NCBI GenBank assembly: GCA_019054805.1 | Contig: JAHQIY010000001.1 | Location: 2,494,501-2,558,500 of the forward strand | Reading direction: 5' to 3' | DNA: 64,000 bases | Origin: Brachionus manjavacas | Lineage: Eukaryota; Rotifera; Eurotatoria; Ploima; Brachionidae | Shown here: positions 1-12,567 of the stretch, one piece after another | How positions within the stretch are numbered: the first letter of the stretch is position 1 | Layout: every line of letters begins with the position of its first letter | Made by a program: the position numbers and the translations under genes | Notes under the pieces: generated by a model | Database searches by the model: none | Told to the model about the DNA's origin: nothing | The model's input: only the letters and a program-made list of their open reading frames with translations

Positions 1-496
1 TCTTCAATATTATTGTCTCTAAGAACACTTTCCAATCATATACTAAATAATTTCTGATTTAATTTATCGCATTCATAAGGAACATCAATTGAAGAAAAAT
101 AAATAGTTAACTTTTTAAATCGAGTGCCTTTAGTTTTTTTCTTTAAGCAGTATAAATCGCAAAGTTCATGTATTATTTTACGTTTTTTTGAACTAAGACA
201 ACTCCTAAAAGTAAAACTTTCAAATTCTCGACTTTTAATTTTGAGTAATAATGTCTTTAATTGATGAAATAAATGAAATCTAATTAAAATCATTAATGTA
301 AACACAACTCGATTCAATTTCAAAACATAATAAATTATCATCATATTTATGCATAGATTTAGCAGGTGCAGCATAGCCATCTAAATACTCATAAACAAAA
401 TTATTTATATCCCCATCTTGTAAATCGGGATTCTGTCTCTTTAAACCAGGAATCCTTTAAGTTTTTTCCATCAATTTCCGGTGAAAATTCGACTCA

Positions 497-1340
497 AATC
501 GCCTCTATTATTGCTTCAAAAGCACCATGTCTACTTAAGTTTAAATTATGGCGCCAATCAAACTCGGCTTAGTATGATTGTAAATATACACCCTCATTTT
601 TTTTAAATGAATTTAAGCAGAATTCCAAATCGATTCAATCGAATTGGTACGGACTCTTGTTGTAGGATCTACAAAGAAAAGATCATGATTGACGGTTAGA
701 TGGATGTAATTTTTATTTATAAGTCTAATTCGGTTATAGGGTGACCAACAATCGGAGTGGAAGATCAATTTCGGAGCTATATGCCTATAAATAATGTCCA
801 AAAGATTTACACCATCGCGTTTATGAACGACAAATAATAGACATTTTCGGGATCCTCTTTCGTACATGCCAAACACCTATTCTCTCTCTCTTTAAAAATC
901 TTTCCCTTTTCAATATTTGATACGTACAAAAAGTGACTCATCGATCTCAACGACCTTACTGTCACTACCCAATACAAGTTATCCCTTGTTTATTTATTTT
1001 ATACAAATTGTTCTTAAATACTTAAAACACCGACTAATGACCAAAAATAAATTATGTTTACCAATTATACAAGCTGAATGTGAAAAAGGCTACAAAAGCT
1101 ATTCGTTCTTAAACTAAAGTGTGTGGTACAAGATCCACATCTCCAACTATTTTAATCTGAATCATCTTTTCTTTCACTCCAATATGTAGAACGTTTGCAT
1201 TTTGGACAAATAAGTGACTTGTTTTTCAAGATATTTTTTTCGTTTAAGTAATAAATTAAGCCAAAAACTGGTCCATTAATAATATGTAAAAGATTATTTG
1301 ATTCAAATTCTTGCATCATCATTAAAATCAAGTTTCTCAA
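497..1340 (-). pseudogene. Merlin / ISXO2-like DDE transposase relic, unit 1
   Basis: Read on the - strand, three frames together show a whole Merlin-superfamily transposase in order. First comes an N-terminal zinc-ribbon-like pair (CPKC, then WRCGSC). Next is the first catalytic aspartate in VVEIDESLF (about 930-950). Then comes the block 613-876 with FGMYERGSRK, the second aspartate in FHSDCW, HLTVNH and the glutamate in IESIW. Last is the C-terminal EFDWRH block near 550-570. Stops and frameshifts separate the blocks, so it cannot encode an active enzyme. Family assignment rests on motif order and spacing. I could not define terminal inverted repeats or target duplications, so the element's ends inside the unit are unknown. 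Confidence 0.85.
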
Positions 1341-2162
1341 AAAAATTAAATCAAAGTTGCAAGAAATAAAATCAAATAATTTGAAAAAATGAAACTTTTA
1401 TTTGCTTTTTTTACAATTTTTTTTTGTGATCGTACGAATTCACATCTGTTCGTCAAACAAAAATTACTGCTCGTAAAAATTGAAGATCAGATAAATTAAT
1501 TGATTTACCTGGTCTAGACATGATTTTAACAATTTATTCCTGCTTCAAATGAATTAATGAAATTAAGTAGAGATTGAAAGTTAAATCAAAATCAACCCAT
1601 GTCTATAATTGATTTTACGAAAAAATTAATTTTTTTAGATGGTTTAAAAAACTAAATTTGGGATAAAAGTATACATTTTATTTTAATTAAATTTTTTTTG
1701 TACTAATTTTTAATTAATTGTAAAATTTTTTAGTTTTAGCTTTGATGGATAAAAAATTTCAAAAAGATTTAATTTATTGATCAAGAATTTAAAAAAATAC
1801 CAAAAAGTCAAACCTTGCAGGATTTTGAGTCTAAAAATTTAAAACGGAAAGACCCCCTTTTTGAAAAAAATGATTTCAAAATTTTGGTTAGAATTAAATT
1901 TGAATACAGCTTTAGTTATTTATTATTTAATGCATATTATTTCAAATCGCACAAAAAACAACATATGTTATTTAAACAAAAGAAAAGTCATATTTAAAAA
2001 AAAAATTTTATCATGCTTAAATATAATTAGTTTGATATTATTAAAATTATAGATAATTCAAATATAAATTTTGAATTATTATTGTTTTTAAACACATTTA
2101 TTTTTTACATCCCTTTTTTTTTTCAAATAAATAATTCTAAAAATTAATTTTTTATAAATAAA
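1341..2162. other. Array spacer upstream of secreted gene
   Basis: An 820-bp AT-rich stretch ending in TATAAATA immediately before the ATG. That TATA-like string is too close to the start codon to be an ordinary TATA box. No other gene or clear promoter is seen. Confidence 0.5.
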
Positions 2163-2531
2163 ATGAATATTAAAATATTTACTGTCTTTTGTACGCTAGC
2201 AATATGTCCTTTTATCTCAGCAACCACAATTGAATGTTTATATCCTTATACCGTTAATGCAAACAACAATGGTTTTCAAGGGACATATGTCAGTGGATGT
2301 ACTGGTTATATTTCAACCTCAAATAGAAATGTAATGGTGAGAAATTCTTATTGTGGCACTGTTCAATTAAACGTTGCTTTAGAAATAAATAATGAAGAGC
2401 AAGATTGGGACACCATTCCTCCAGGTCAAGCAAAATATCTTTATGTTTTTAGAACTGGTAATTTTAGAATTAGAATAAGTTCTCAATCTGGTTACGCATC
2501 TAGCTGTAGATTCGAAGTCACATACCAGTAA
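2163..2531 (+). CDS. Small secreted four-cysteine protein, copy 1
   Basis: A 122-residue protein of unknown function. Residues 1-20 form a signal peptide: a short N-terminus with one lysine, a hydrophobic core and a small-residue cleavage site ending FISA. The mature ~102-residue chain has four cysteines (25, 46, 64, 115), enough for two disulfides. It is rich in Asn, Ser, Thr and Tyr, with alternating polar/hydrophobic segments suggesting a beta-sandwich (for example IPPGQAKYLYVF and FRIRISSQSG). I recognise no family. The ATG has a favourable AAA context. The frame is intact without introns. The stop is followed by AATAAA at 2584-2589, so transcription as a short mRNA is plausible. An extracellular role (secretion, cuticle, venom-like, mating or defence) cannot be chosen from sequence alone. 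Confidence 0.85.
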   Translation: MNIKIFTVFCTLAICPFISATTIECLYPYTVNANNNGFQGTYVSGCTGYISTSNRNVMVRNSYCGTVQLNVALEINNEEQDWDTIPPGQAKYLYVFRTGNFRIRISSQSGYASSCRFEVTYQ

Positions 2532-2589
2532 TATCAACTTAAAATTTCTTTTAATATTAATTTTTGATTTAATTTATAAGCACAATAAA

Positions 2590-3835
2590 TAATTAGAAAA
2601 AAATCATTAATTCTTTCAGTAAAGCTAATTAAAATAGAAATTAAATGGTAAGTAAAATTACCTTTGCTTATCAAAAATATAAGAGGTTTTCTTTCTTAAA
2701 GTGATTAATTTTTTGATCAATTTAATTCTTCTTTTAATTGATTTAAAATATCCCTAAATAATATTGCGAAAAAAACTGCCCATAAAAGCATTATTATCTT
2801 TTAAAAATGAATGCGCACAATTTCGAATATTTCTAAATACTTAGATACCGGAATTATTTTTAAACGTTAAGTACTAAAAGAGTCCAAAAAACCGCTTTTA
2901 AATATAATTCTTTAAAAGAAATCGTAAAATATGTTTTAAAAAAGTATTTTTATTTAAAATAAATGTATCCGGTAGTTGTTTAATAACCATCAAATGTAAA
3001 CTTGGTCTAAAGAAAGCTTGAGAAACCTTTACTTTATATCGTTCATTTAATTTAAGATCGTCTGTCATTGCTAAGTTGAAAATCATTAAAAATGCTGAGA
3101 GAATGTCTCATTTATTTGACCTAAAACATAGATTACTGGTTCTGACTTCTCACAAAAATTTTTTATTATTCTTTTATAGTCGAATGTCTTTTATCCGAGA
3201 CTCCTTCATCCGTAAAATTTGACATTCGTTCTATTTCTTACGGTCAAACTCCCTCTTTGAATAGGAATTTTTTTTTTTTTAAATCGAAATTTTTTGTTCG
3301 GACGGCCTCTATTTCTTTTAATTGGGATATTAATTACGTCTTCAATATTATTGTCTCTAAGAACACTTTCCAATCATATACTAGATAATTTCTGATTTAA
3401 TTTATCGCATTCATAAGGAACATCAATTGAAGAAAAATAAATAGTTAACTTTTTAAATCGAGTGCCTTTAGTTTTTTGCTTTAAGCAGTATAAATCGCAA
3501 AGTTCATGTATTATTTTACGTTTTTTTGAACTAAGACAACTCCTAAAAGTAAAACTTTCAAATTCTCGACTTTTAATTTTGAGTAATAATGTCTTTAATT
3601 GATGAAATAAATGAAATCTAATTAAAATCATTAATGTAAACACAACTCGATTCAATTTCAAAACATAATAAATTATCATCATATTTATGCATAGATTTAG
3701 CAGGTGCAGCATAGCCATCTAAATACTCATAAACAAAATTATTTATATCCCCATCTTGTAAATCGGGATTCTGTCTTTTTAAACCAGGAATCCTTTAAGT
3801 TTTTTTCATCAATTTCCGGTGAAAATTCGACTCAA
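2590..3835. other. Array spacer between secreted gene and transposase relic (typical of every unit)
   Basis: No convincing gene. It holds A/T runs, an 8-bp inverted repeat CGAATGTC (3181-3188) and GACATTCG (3221-3228) around a GC-richer core, and the GGACGGCC segment near 3300. Short - strand frames at 2898-3086 and 3374-3718 are conserved between units only because the whole unit is. Confidence 0.6.
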
Positions 3836-4679
3836 ATCGCCTCTATTATTGCTTCAAAAGCACCATGTCTACTTAAGTTTAAATTATGGCGCCAATCAAA
3901 CTCGGCTTAGTATGATTGTAAATATACACCCCTCATTTTTTTTAAATGAATTTAAGCAGAATTCCAAATCGATTCAATCGAATTGGTACGGACTCTTGTT
4001 GTAGGATCTACAAAGAAAAGATCATGATTGACGGTTAGATGGATGTAATTTTTATTTATAAGTCTAATTCGGTTATAGGGTGACCAACAATCGGAGTGGA
4101 AGATCAATTACGGAGCTATATGCCTATAAATAATGTCCAAAAGATTTACACCATCGCGTTTATGAACGACAAATAATAGACATTTTCGGGATCCTCTTTC
4201 GTACATGCCAAACACCTATTCTCTCTCTCTTTAAAAATCTTTCCCTTTTCAATATTTGATACGTACAAAAAGTGACTCATCGATCTCAACGACCTTACTG
4301 TCACTACCCAATACAAGTTATCCCTTGTTTATTTATTTTATACAAATTGTTCTTAAACACTTAAAACACCGACTAATGACCAAAAATAAATTATGTTTAC
4401 CAATTATACAAGCTGAATGTGAAAAAGGCTACAAAAGCTATTCGTTCTTAAACTAAAGTGTGTGGTACAAGATCCACATCTCCAACTATTTTAATCTGAA
4501 TCATCCTTTCTTTCACTCCAATATGTAGAACGTTTGCATTTTGGACAAATAAGTGACTTGTTTTTCAAGATATTTTTTTCGTTTAAGTAATAAATTAAGC
4601 CAAAAACTGGTCCATTAATAATATGTAAAAGATTATTTGATTCAAATTCTTGCATCATCATTAAAATCAAGTTTCTCAA
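3835..4679 (-). pseudogene. Merlin transposase relic, unit 2
   Basis: Same blocks as the unit 1 relic. The DDE block has an additional in-frame stop just before LIFHSDCW, caused by one base change near 4109, so it is more broken than units 1, 3 and 5. Confidence 0.85.
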
Positions 4680-5507
4680 AAAAAAATTAAATCAAAGTTG
4701 CAACAAATAAAATCAAATAATTTGAAAAAATGAAACTTTTATTTGCTTTTTTTTTACAATTTTTTTTTGTGATCGTACGAATACACATCTGTTCGTCAAA
4801 CAAAAATTACTGCTCGTAAAAATTGAAGATCAGATAAATTAATTGATTTACCTGGTCTAGACATGATTTTAACAATTTATTCCTGCTTCAAATGAATTAA
4901 TGAAATTAAGTAGAGATTGAAAGTTAAATCAAAATCAACCCATGTCTATAATTGATTTTACGAAAAAAATTAATTTTTTTAGATGGTTTAAAAAACTAAA
5001 TTTGGGATAAAAGTATGCATTTTATTTTAATTAAATTTTGTTTGTACTAATTTTTAATTAATTGTAAAATTTTTTAGTTTTAGCTTTGATGGATAAAAAA
5101 TTTCAAAAAGATTTAATTTATTGATCAAGAATTTAAAAAAAAATACCAAAAAGTCAAACCTTGCAGGATTTTGAGTCTAAAAATTTAAAACGGAAAGACC
5201 CCCTTTTTGAAAAAAAATGATTTCAAAATTTTGGTTAGAATTAAATTTGAATACAGCTTTAGTTATTTATTATTTAATGCATATTATTTCAAATCGCACA
5301 AAATACAACATATGTTATTTAAACAAAAGAAAAGTCATATTTAAAAAAAATTTTATCATGCTTAAATATAATTAGTTTGATATTATTAAAATTATAGATA
5401 ATTCAAATATAAATTTTGAATTATTATTGTTTTTAAACACATTTATTTTTTACATCCCTTTTTTTTTTCAAATAAATAATTCTAAAAATTAATTTTTTAT
5501 AAATAAA

Positions 5508-5876
5508 ATGAATATTAAAATATTTACTGTCTTTTGTACGCTAGCAATATGTCCTTTTATCTCAGCAACCACAATTGAATGTTTATATCCTTATACCGTT
5601 AATGCAAACAACAATGGTTTTCAAGGGACATATGTCAGTGGATGTACTGGTTATATTTCAACCTCAAATAGAAATGTAATGGTGAGAAATTCTTATTGTG
5701 GCACTGTTCAATTAAACGTTGCTTTAGAAATAAATAATGAAGAGCAAGATTGGGACACCATTCCTCCAGGTCAAGCAAAATATCTTTATGTTTTTAGAAC
5801 TGGTAATTTTAGAATTAGAATAAGTTCTCAATCTGGTTACGCATCTAGCTGCAGATTCGAAGTGACATACCAGTAA
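5508..5876 (+). CDS. Small secreted four-cysteine protein, copy 2
   Basis: Encodes exactly the same 122 residues as copy 1. Two silent differences are visible: TGC for Cys115 and GTG for Val119. AATAAA lies at about 5929. Confidence 0.85.
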   Translation: MNIKIFTVFCTLAICPFISATTIECLYPYTVNANNNGFQGTYVSGCTGYISTSNRNVMVRNSYCGTVQLNVALEINNEEQDWDTIPPGQAKYLYVFRTGNFRIRISSQSGYASSCRFEVTYQ

Positions 5877-7181
5877 TATCAACTTAAAATTTCTTTTTAT
5901 ATTAATTTTTGATTTAATTTATAAGCACAATAAATTATTAGAAAAAAATCATTAATTCTTTCAGTAAAGCTAATTAAAATAGAAATTAAATGGTAAGTAA
6001 AATTACCTTTGCTTATCAAAAATATAAGAGGTTTTCTTTCTTAAAGTGATTAATTTTTTGATCAATTTAATTCTTCTTTTAATTGATTTAAAATATCCCT
6101 AAATAATATTGCGAAAAAAACTGCCCATAAAAGCATTATTATCTTTTAAAAATGAATGCGCACAATTTCGAATATTTCTTAATACTTAGATACCGGAATT
6201 ATTTTTAAACGTTAAGTACTAAAAGAGTCCAAAAAACCGCTTTTAAATATAATTCTTTAAAAGAAATCGTAAAATATGTTTTAAAAAAGTATTTTTATTT
6301 AAAATAAATGTATCCGGTAGTTGTTTAATAACCATCAAATGTAAACTTGGTCTAAAGAAAGCTTGAGAAACCTTTACTTTATATCGTTCATTTAATTTAA
6401 GATCGTCTGTCATTGCTAAGTTGAAAATCATTAAAAATGCTGAGAGAATGTCTCATTTATTTGACCTAAAACATAGATTACTGGTTCTGACTTCTCACAA
6501 AAATTTTTTATTATTCTTTTATAGTCGAATGTCTTTTATCCGAGACTCCTTCATCCGTAAAATTTGACATTCGTTCTATTTCTTACGGTCAAACTCCCTC
6601 TTTGAATAGGAATTTTTTTTTTTTTTAAATCGAAATTTTTTTGTTCGGACGGCCTCTATTTCTTTTAATTGGGATATTAATTACGTCTTCAATATTATTG
6701 TCTCTAAGAACACTTTCCAATCATATACTAGATAATTTCTGATTTAATTTATCGCATTCATAAGGAACATCAATTGAAGAAAAATAAATAGTTAACTTTT
6801 TAAATCGAATGCCTTTAGTTTTTTTCTTTAAGCAGTATAAATCGCAAAGTTCATGTATTATTTTACGTTTTTTTGAACTAAGACAACTCCTAAAAGTAAA
6901 ACTTTCAAATTCTCGACTTTTAATTTTGAGTAATAATGTCTTTAATTGATGAAATAAATGAAATCTAATTAAAATCATTAATGTAAACACAACTCGATTC
7001 AATTTCAAAACATAATAAATTATCATCATATTTATGCATAGATTTAGCAGGTGCAGCATAGCCATCTAAATACTCATAAACAAAATTATTTATATCCCCA
7101 TCTTGTAAATCGGGATTCTGTCTCTTTAAACCAGGAATCCTTTAAGTTTTTTCCATCAATTTCCGGTGAAAATTCGACTCA

Positions 7182-8025
7182 AATCGCCTCTATTATTGCT
7201 TCAAAAGCATCATGTCTACTTAAGTTTAAATTATGGCGCCAATCAAACTCGGCTTAGTATGATTGTAAATATACACCCTCATTTTTTTTAAATGAATTTA
7301 AGCAGAATTCCAAATCGATTCAATCGAATTGGTACGGACTCTTGTTGTAGGATCTACAAAGAAAAGATCATGATTGACGGTTAGATGGATGTAATTTTTA
7401 TTTATAAGTCTAATTCGGTTATAGGGTGACCAACAATCGGAGTGGAAGATCAATTTCGGAGCTATATGCCTATAAATAATGTCCAAAAGATTTACACCAT
7501 CGCGTTTATGAACGACAAATAATAGACATTTTCGGGATCCTCTTTCGTACATGCCAAACACCTATTCTCTCTCTCTTTAAAAATCTTTCCCTTTTCAATA
7601 TTTGATACGTACAAAAAGTGACTCATCGATCTCAACGACCTTACTGTCACTACCCAATACAAGTTATCCCTTGTTTATTTATTTTATACAAATTGTTCTT
7701 AAACACTTAAAACACCGACTAATGACCAAAAATAAATTATGTTTACCAATTATACAAGCTGAATGTGAAAAAGGCTACAAAAGCTATTCGTTCTTAAACT
7801 AAAGTGTGTGGTACAAGATCCACATCTCCAACTATTTTAATCTGAATCATCCTTTCTTTCACTCCAATATGTAGAACGTTTGCATTTTGGACAAATAAGT
7901 GACTTGTTTTTCAAGATATTTTTTTCGTTTAAGTAATAAATTAAGCCAAAAACTGGTCCATTAATAATATGTAAAAGATTATTTGATTCAAATTCTTGCA
8001 TCATCATTAAAATCAAGTTTCTCAA
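7182..8025 (-). pseudogene. Merlin transposase relic, unit 3
   Basis: The DDE block 7298-7561 is open as in unit 1. The zinc-ribbon block lies at 7837-8025. The frame between them is still broken. Confidence 0.85.
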
Positions 8026-8853
8026 AAAAAAATTAAATCAAAGTTGCAACAAATAAAATCAAATAATTTGAAAAAATGAAACTTTTATTTGCTTTTTTTT
8101 TACAATTTTTTTTGTGATCGTACGAATACACATCTGTTCGTCAAACAAAAATTACTGCTCGTAAAAATTGAAGATCAGATAAATTAATTGATTTACCTGG
8201 TCTAGACATGATTTCAACAATTTATTCCTGCTTCAAATGAATTAATGAAATTAAGTAGAGATTGAAAGTTAAATCAAAATCAACCCATGTCTATAATTGA
8301 TTTTACGAAAAAAATTAATTTTTTTAGATGGTTTAAAAAACTAAATTTGGGATAAAAGTATGCATTTTATTTTAATTAAATTTTGTTTGTACTAATTTTT
8401 AATTAATTCTAAAATTTTTTAGTTTTAGCTTTGATGTATAAAAAATTTCAAAAAGATTTAATTTATTGATCAAGAATTTAAAAAAAAATACCAAAAAGTC
8501 AAACCTTGCAGGATTTTGAGTCTAAAAATTTAAAACGGAAAGACCCATTTTTTGAAAAAAAAATGATTTCAAAATTTTGGTTAGAATTAAATTTGAATAC
8601 AGCTTTAGTTATTTATTATTTAATGCATATTATTTCAAATCGCACAAAATACAACATATGTTATTTAAACAAAAGAAAAGTCATATTTAAAAAAAATTTT
8701 ATCATGCTTAAATATAATTAGTTTGATATTATTAAAATTATAGATAATTCAAATATAAATTTTGAATTATTATTGTTTTTAAACACATTTATTTTTTACA
8801 TCCCTTTTTTTTTTCAAATAAATAATTCTAAAAATTAATTTTTTATAAATAAA

Positions 8854-9222
8854 ATGAATATTAAAATATTTACTGTCTTTTGTACGCTAGCAATATGTCC
8901 TTTTATCTCAGCAACCACAATTGAATGTTTATATCCTTATACCGTTAATGCAAACAACAATGGTTTTCAAGGGACATATGTCAGTGGATGTACTGGTTAT
9001 ATTTCAACCTCAAATAGAAATGTAATGGTGAGAAATTCTTATTGTGGCACTGTTCAATTAAACGTTGCTTTAGAAATAAATAATGAAGAGCAAGATTGGG
9101 ACACCATTCCTCCAGGTCAAGCAAAATATCTTTATGTTTTTAGAACTGGTAATTTTAGAATTAGAATAAGTTCTCAATCTGGTTACGCATCTAGCTGTAG
9201 ATTCGAAGTGACATACCAGTAA
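8854..9222 (+). CDS. Small secreted four-cysteine protein, copy 3
   Basis: Identical protein. Cys115 is TGT as in copy 1 and Val119 is GTG as in the other copies, an intermediate haplotype. Confidence 0.85.
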   Translation: MNIKIFTVFCTLAICPFISATTIECLYPYTVNANNNGFQGTYVSGCTGYISTSNRNVMVRNSYCGTVQLNVALEINNEEQDWDTIPPGQAKYLYVFRTGNFRIRISSQSGYASSCRFEVTYQ

Positions 9223-10530
9223 TATCAACTTAAAATTTCTTTTTATATTAATTTTTGATTTAATTTATAAGCACAATAAATAATTAGAAAAAAATCATTA
9301 ATTCTTTCAGTAAAGCTAATTAAAATAGAAATTAAATGGTAAGTAAAATTACCTTTGCTTATCAAAAATATAAGAGGTTTTCTTTCTTAAAGTGATTAAT
9401 TTTTTGATCAATTTAATTCTTCTTTTAATTGATTTAAAATATCCCTAAATAATATTGCGAAAAAAACTGCCCATAAAAGAATTATTATCTTTTAAAAATG
9501 AATGCGCACAATTTCGAATATTTCTTAATACTTAGATACCGGAATTATTTTTAAACGTCAAGTACTAAAAGAGTCCAAAAAACCGCTTTTAAATATAATT
9601 CTTTAAAAGAAATCGTAAAATATGTTTTAAATAGTATTTTTATTTAAAATAAATGTATCCGGTAGTTGTTTTATAACCATCAAATGTAAACTTGGTCTAA
9701 AGCAAGCTTGAGAAACCTTTACTTTATATCGTTCATTTAATTTAAGATTCTCTGTCATTGCTAAGTTGAAAATCATTAAAAATGCTGAGAGAATGTCTCA
9801 TTTATTTGACCTAAAACATAGATTACTGGTTCTGACTTCTCACAAAAATTTTTTATTATTCTTTTATAGTCGAATGTCTTTTATCCGAGACTCCTTCATC
9901 CGTAAAATTTGACATTCGTTCTATTTCTTACGGTCAAACTCCCTCTTTGATAAAAGCAAAGGAATTTTTATTTTTTAAAATCGAAATTTTTTGTTCGGAC
10001 GGCCTCTATTTCTTTTAATTGGGATATTAATTACGTCTTCAATATTATTGTCTCTAAGAACACTTTCCAATCATATACTAGATAATTTCTGATTTAATTT
10101 ATCGCATTCATAAGGAACATCAATTGAAGAAAAATAAATAGTTAACTTTTTAAATCGAGTGCCTTTAGTTTTTTGCTTTAAGCAGTATAAATCGCAAAGT
10201 TCATGTATTATTTTACGTTTTTTTGAACTAAGACAACTCCTAAAAGTAAAACTTTCAAATTCTCGACTTTTAATTTTGAGTAACAATGTCTTTAATTGAT
10301 GAAATAAATGAAATCTAATTAAAATCATTAATGTAAACACAACTAGATTCAATTTCAAAACATAATAAATTATCATCATATTTATGCATAGATTTAGCAG
10401 GTGCAGCATAGCCATCTAAATACTCATAAACAAAATTATTTATATCCCCATCTTGTAAATCGGGATTCTGTCTCTTTAAACCAGGAATCCTTTAAGTTTT
10501 TTCATCAATTTCCGGTGAAAATTCGACTCA

Positions 10531-11374
10531 AATCGCCTCTATTATTGCTTCAAAAGCACCATGTCTACTTAAGTTTAAATTATGGCGCCAATCAAACTCG
10601 GCTTAGTATGATTGTAAATATACACCCTCCTTTTTTTTAAATGAATTTAAGCAGAATTCCAAATCGATTCAATCGAATTGGTACGGACTCTTGTTGTAGG
10701 ATCTACAAAGAAAAGATCATGATTGACGGTTAGATGGATGTAATTTTTATTTATAAGTCTAATTCGGTTATAGGGTGACCAACAATCGGAGTGGAAGATC
10801 AATTACGGAGCTATATGCCTATAAATAATGTCCAAAAGATTTACACCATCGCGTTTATGAACGACAAATAATAGACATTTTCGGGATCCTCTTTCGTACA
10901 TGCCAAACACCTATTCTCTCTCTCTTTAAAAATCTTTCCCTTTTCAATATTTGATACGTACAAAAAGTGACTCATCGATCTCAACGACCTTACTGTCACT
11001 ACCCAATACAAGTTATCCCTTGTTTATTTATTTTATACAAATTGTTCTTAAACACTTAAAACACCGACTAATGACCAAAAATAAATTATGTTTACCAATT
11101 ATACAAGCTGAATGTGAAAAAGGCTACAAAAGCTATTCGTTCTTAAACTAAAGTGTGTGGTACAAGATCCACATCTCCAACTATTTTAATCTGAATCATC
11201 CTTTCTTTCACTCCAATATGTAGAACGTTTGCATTTTGGACAAATAAGTGACTTGTTTTTCAAGATATTTTTTTCGTTTAAGTAATAAATTAAGCCAAAA
11301 ACTGGTCCATTAATAATATGTAAAAGATTATTTGATTCAAATTCTTGCATCATCATTAAAATCAAGTTTCTCAA
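10531..11374 (-). pseudogene. Merlin transposase relic, unit 4
   Basis: Carries the same extra stop before LIFHSDCW as unit 2. The zinc-ribbon block is at 11186-11374. Confidence 0.85.
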
Positions 11375-12198
11375 AAAAATTAAATCAAAGTTGCAAGAAA
11401 TAAAATCAAATAATTTGAAAAAATGAAACTTTTATTTGCTTTTTTTACAATTTTTTTTGTGATCGTACGAATACACATCTGTTCGTCAAACAAAAATTAC
11501 TGCTCGTAAAAATTGAAGATCAGATAAATTAATTGATTTACCTGGTCTAGACATGATTTTAACAATTTATTCCTGCTTCAAATGAATTAATGAAATTAAG
11601 TAGAGATTGAAAGTTAAATCAAAATCAACCCATGTCTATAATTGATTTTACGAAAAAATTAATTTTTTTAGATGGTTTAAAAAACTAAATTTGGGATAAA
11701 AGTATGCATTTTATTTTAATTAAATTTTGTTTGTACTAATTTTTAATTAATTGTAAAATTTTTTAGTTTTAGCTTTGATGGATAAAAAATTTCAAAAGAT
11801 TTAATTTATTGATCAAGAATTTAAAAAAAAATACCAAAAAGTCAAACCTTGCAGGATTTTGAGTCTAAAAATTTAAAACGGAAAGACCCCCTTTTTGAAA
11901 AAAAAATGATTTCAAAATTTTGGTTAGAATTAAATTTGAATACAGCTTTAGTTATTTATTATTTAATGCATATTATTTCAAATCGCACAAAAAACAACAT
12001 ATGTTATTTAAACAAAAGAAAAGTCATATTTAAAAAAAAAATTTTATCATGCTTAAATATAATTAGTTTGATATTATTAAAATTATAGATAATTCAAATA
12101 TAAATTTTGAATTATTATTGTTTTTAAACACATTTATTTTTTACATCCCTTTTTTTTTTCAAATAAATAATTCTAAAAATTAATTTTTTATAAATAAA

Positions 12199-12567
12199 AT
12201 GAATATTAAAATATTTACTGTCTTTTGTACGCTAGCAATATGTCCTTTTATCTCAGCAACCACAATTGAATGTTTATATCCTTATACCGTTAATGCAAAC
12301 AACAATGGTTTTCAAGGGACATATGTCAGTGGATGTACTGGTTATATTTCAACCTCAAATAGAAATGTAATGGTGAGAAATTCTTATTGTGGCACTGTTC
12401 AATTAAACGTTGCTTTAGAAATAAATAATGAAGAGCAAGATTGGGACACCATTCCTCCAGGTCAAGCAAAATATCTTTATGTTTTTAGAACTGGTAATTT
12501 TAGAATTAGAATAAGTTCTCAATCTGGTTACGCATCTAGCTGCAGATTCGAAGTGACATACCAGTAA
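12199..12567 (+). CDS. Small secreted four-cysteine protein, copy 4
   Basis: Identical protein, with the same silent bases as copy 2 (TGC, GTG). Its upstream spacer resembles that of unit 1 (AAAAAACAACA near 11988) rather than units 2, 3 and 5. Confidence 0.85.
   Translation: MNIKIFTVFCTLAICPFISATTIECLYPYTVNANNNGFQGTYVSGCTGYISTSNRNVMVRNSYCGTVQLNVALEINNEEQDWDTIPPGQAKYLYVFRTGNFRIRISSQSGYASSCRFEVTYQ

Larger units (their letters stand above)
1..3338. repeat. Array unit 1
   Basis: The phase is arbitrary because the window opens inside the array. Diagnostic variants: transposase DDE frame open (TTTCGG near 773), TTGCAAGAAA near 1357, the only copy with GTC at codon 119 of the secreted protein, and GAATAGGAA in the right spacer near 3258. 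Confidence 0.95.
3339..6685. repeat. Array unit 2
   Basis: Variants: a stop interrupts the transposase DDE frame (ATTACGG near 4108 instead of ATTTCGG), TTGCAACAAA near 4698, TGC at codon 115 of the secreted protein, and GAATAGGAA in the right spacer, shared with unit 1. Confidence 0.95.
6686..10035. repeat. Array unit 3
   Basis: Variants: DDE frame open as in unit 1, TTGCAACAAA as in unit 2, TGT at codon 115 as in unit 1, but the right spacer carries GATAAAAGCAAAGGAA near 9948, shared with units 4 and 5. It is therefore a mosaic of its neighbours. Confidence 0.95.

Noticed and set aside
36..572. Overlapping open frames on both strands (repeated in each unit) as possible genes
   Set aside because: They overlap the Merlin C-terminal region, have A/T-driven composition, no domain, and persist only because the whole unit is duplicated.
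2151..2165. TATAAATA as TATA box of the secreted gene
   Set aside because: It lies directly against the ATG, leaving no room for a transcription start; more likely A/T context.
2898..3086. 62-residue - strand frame in array spacer
   Set aside because: No ATG context, domain or signal; changes between units alter residues freely.
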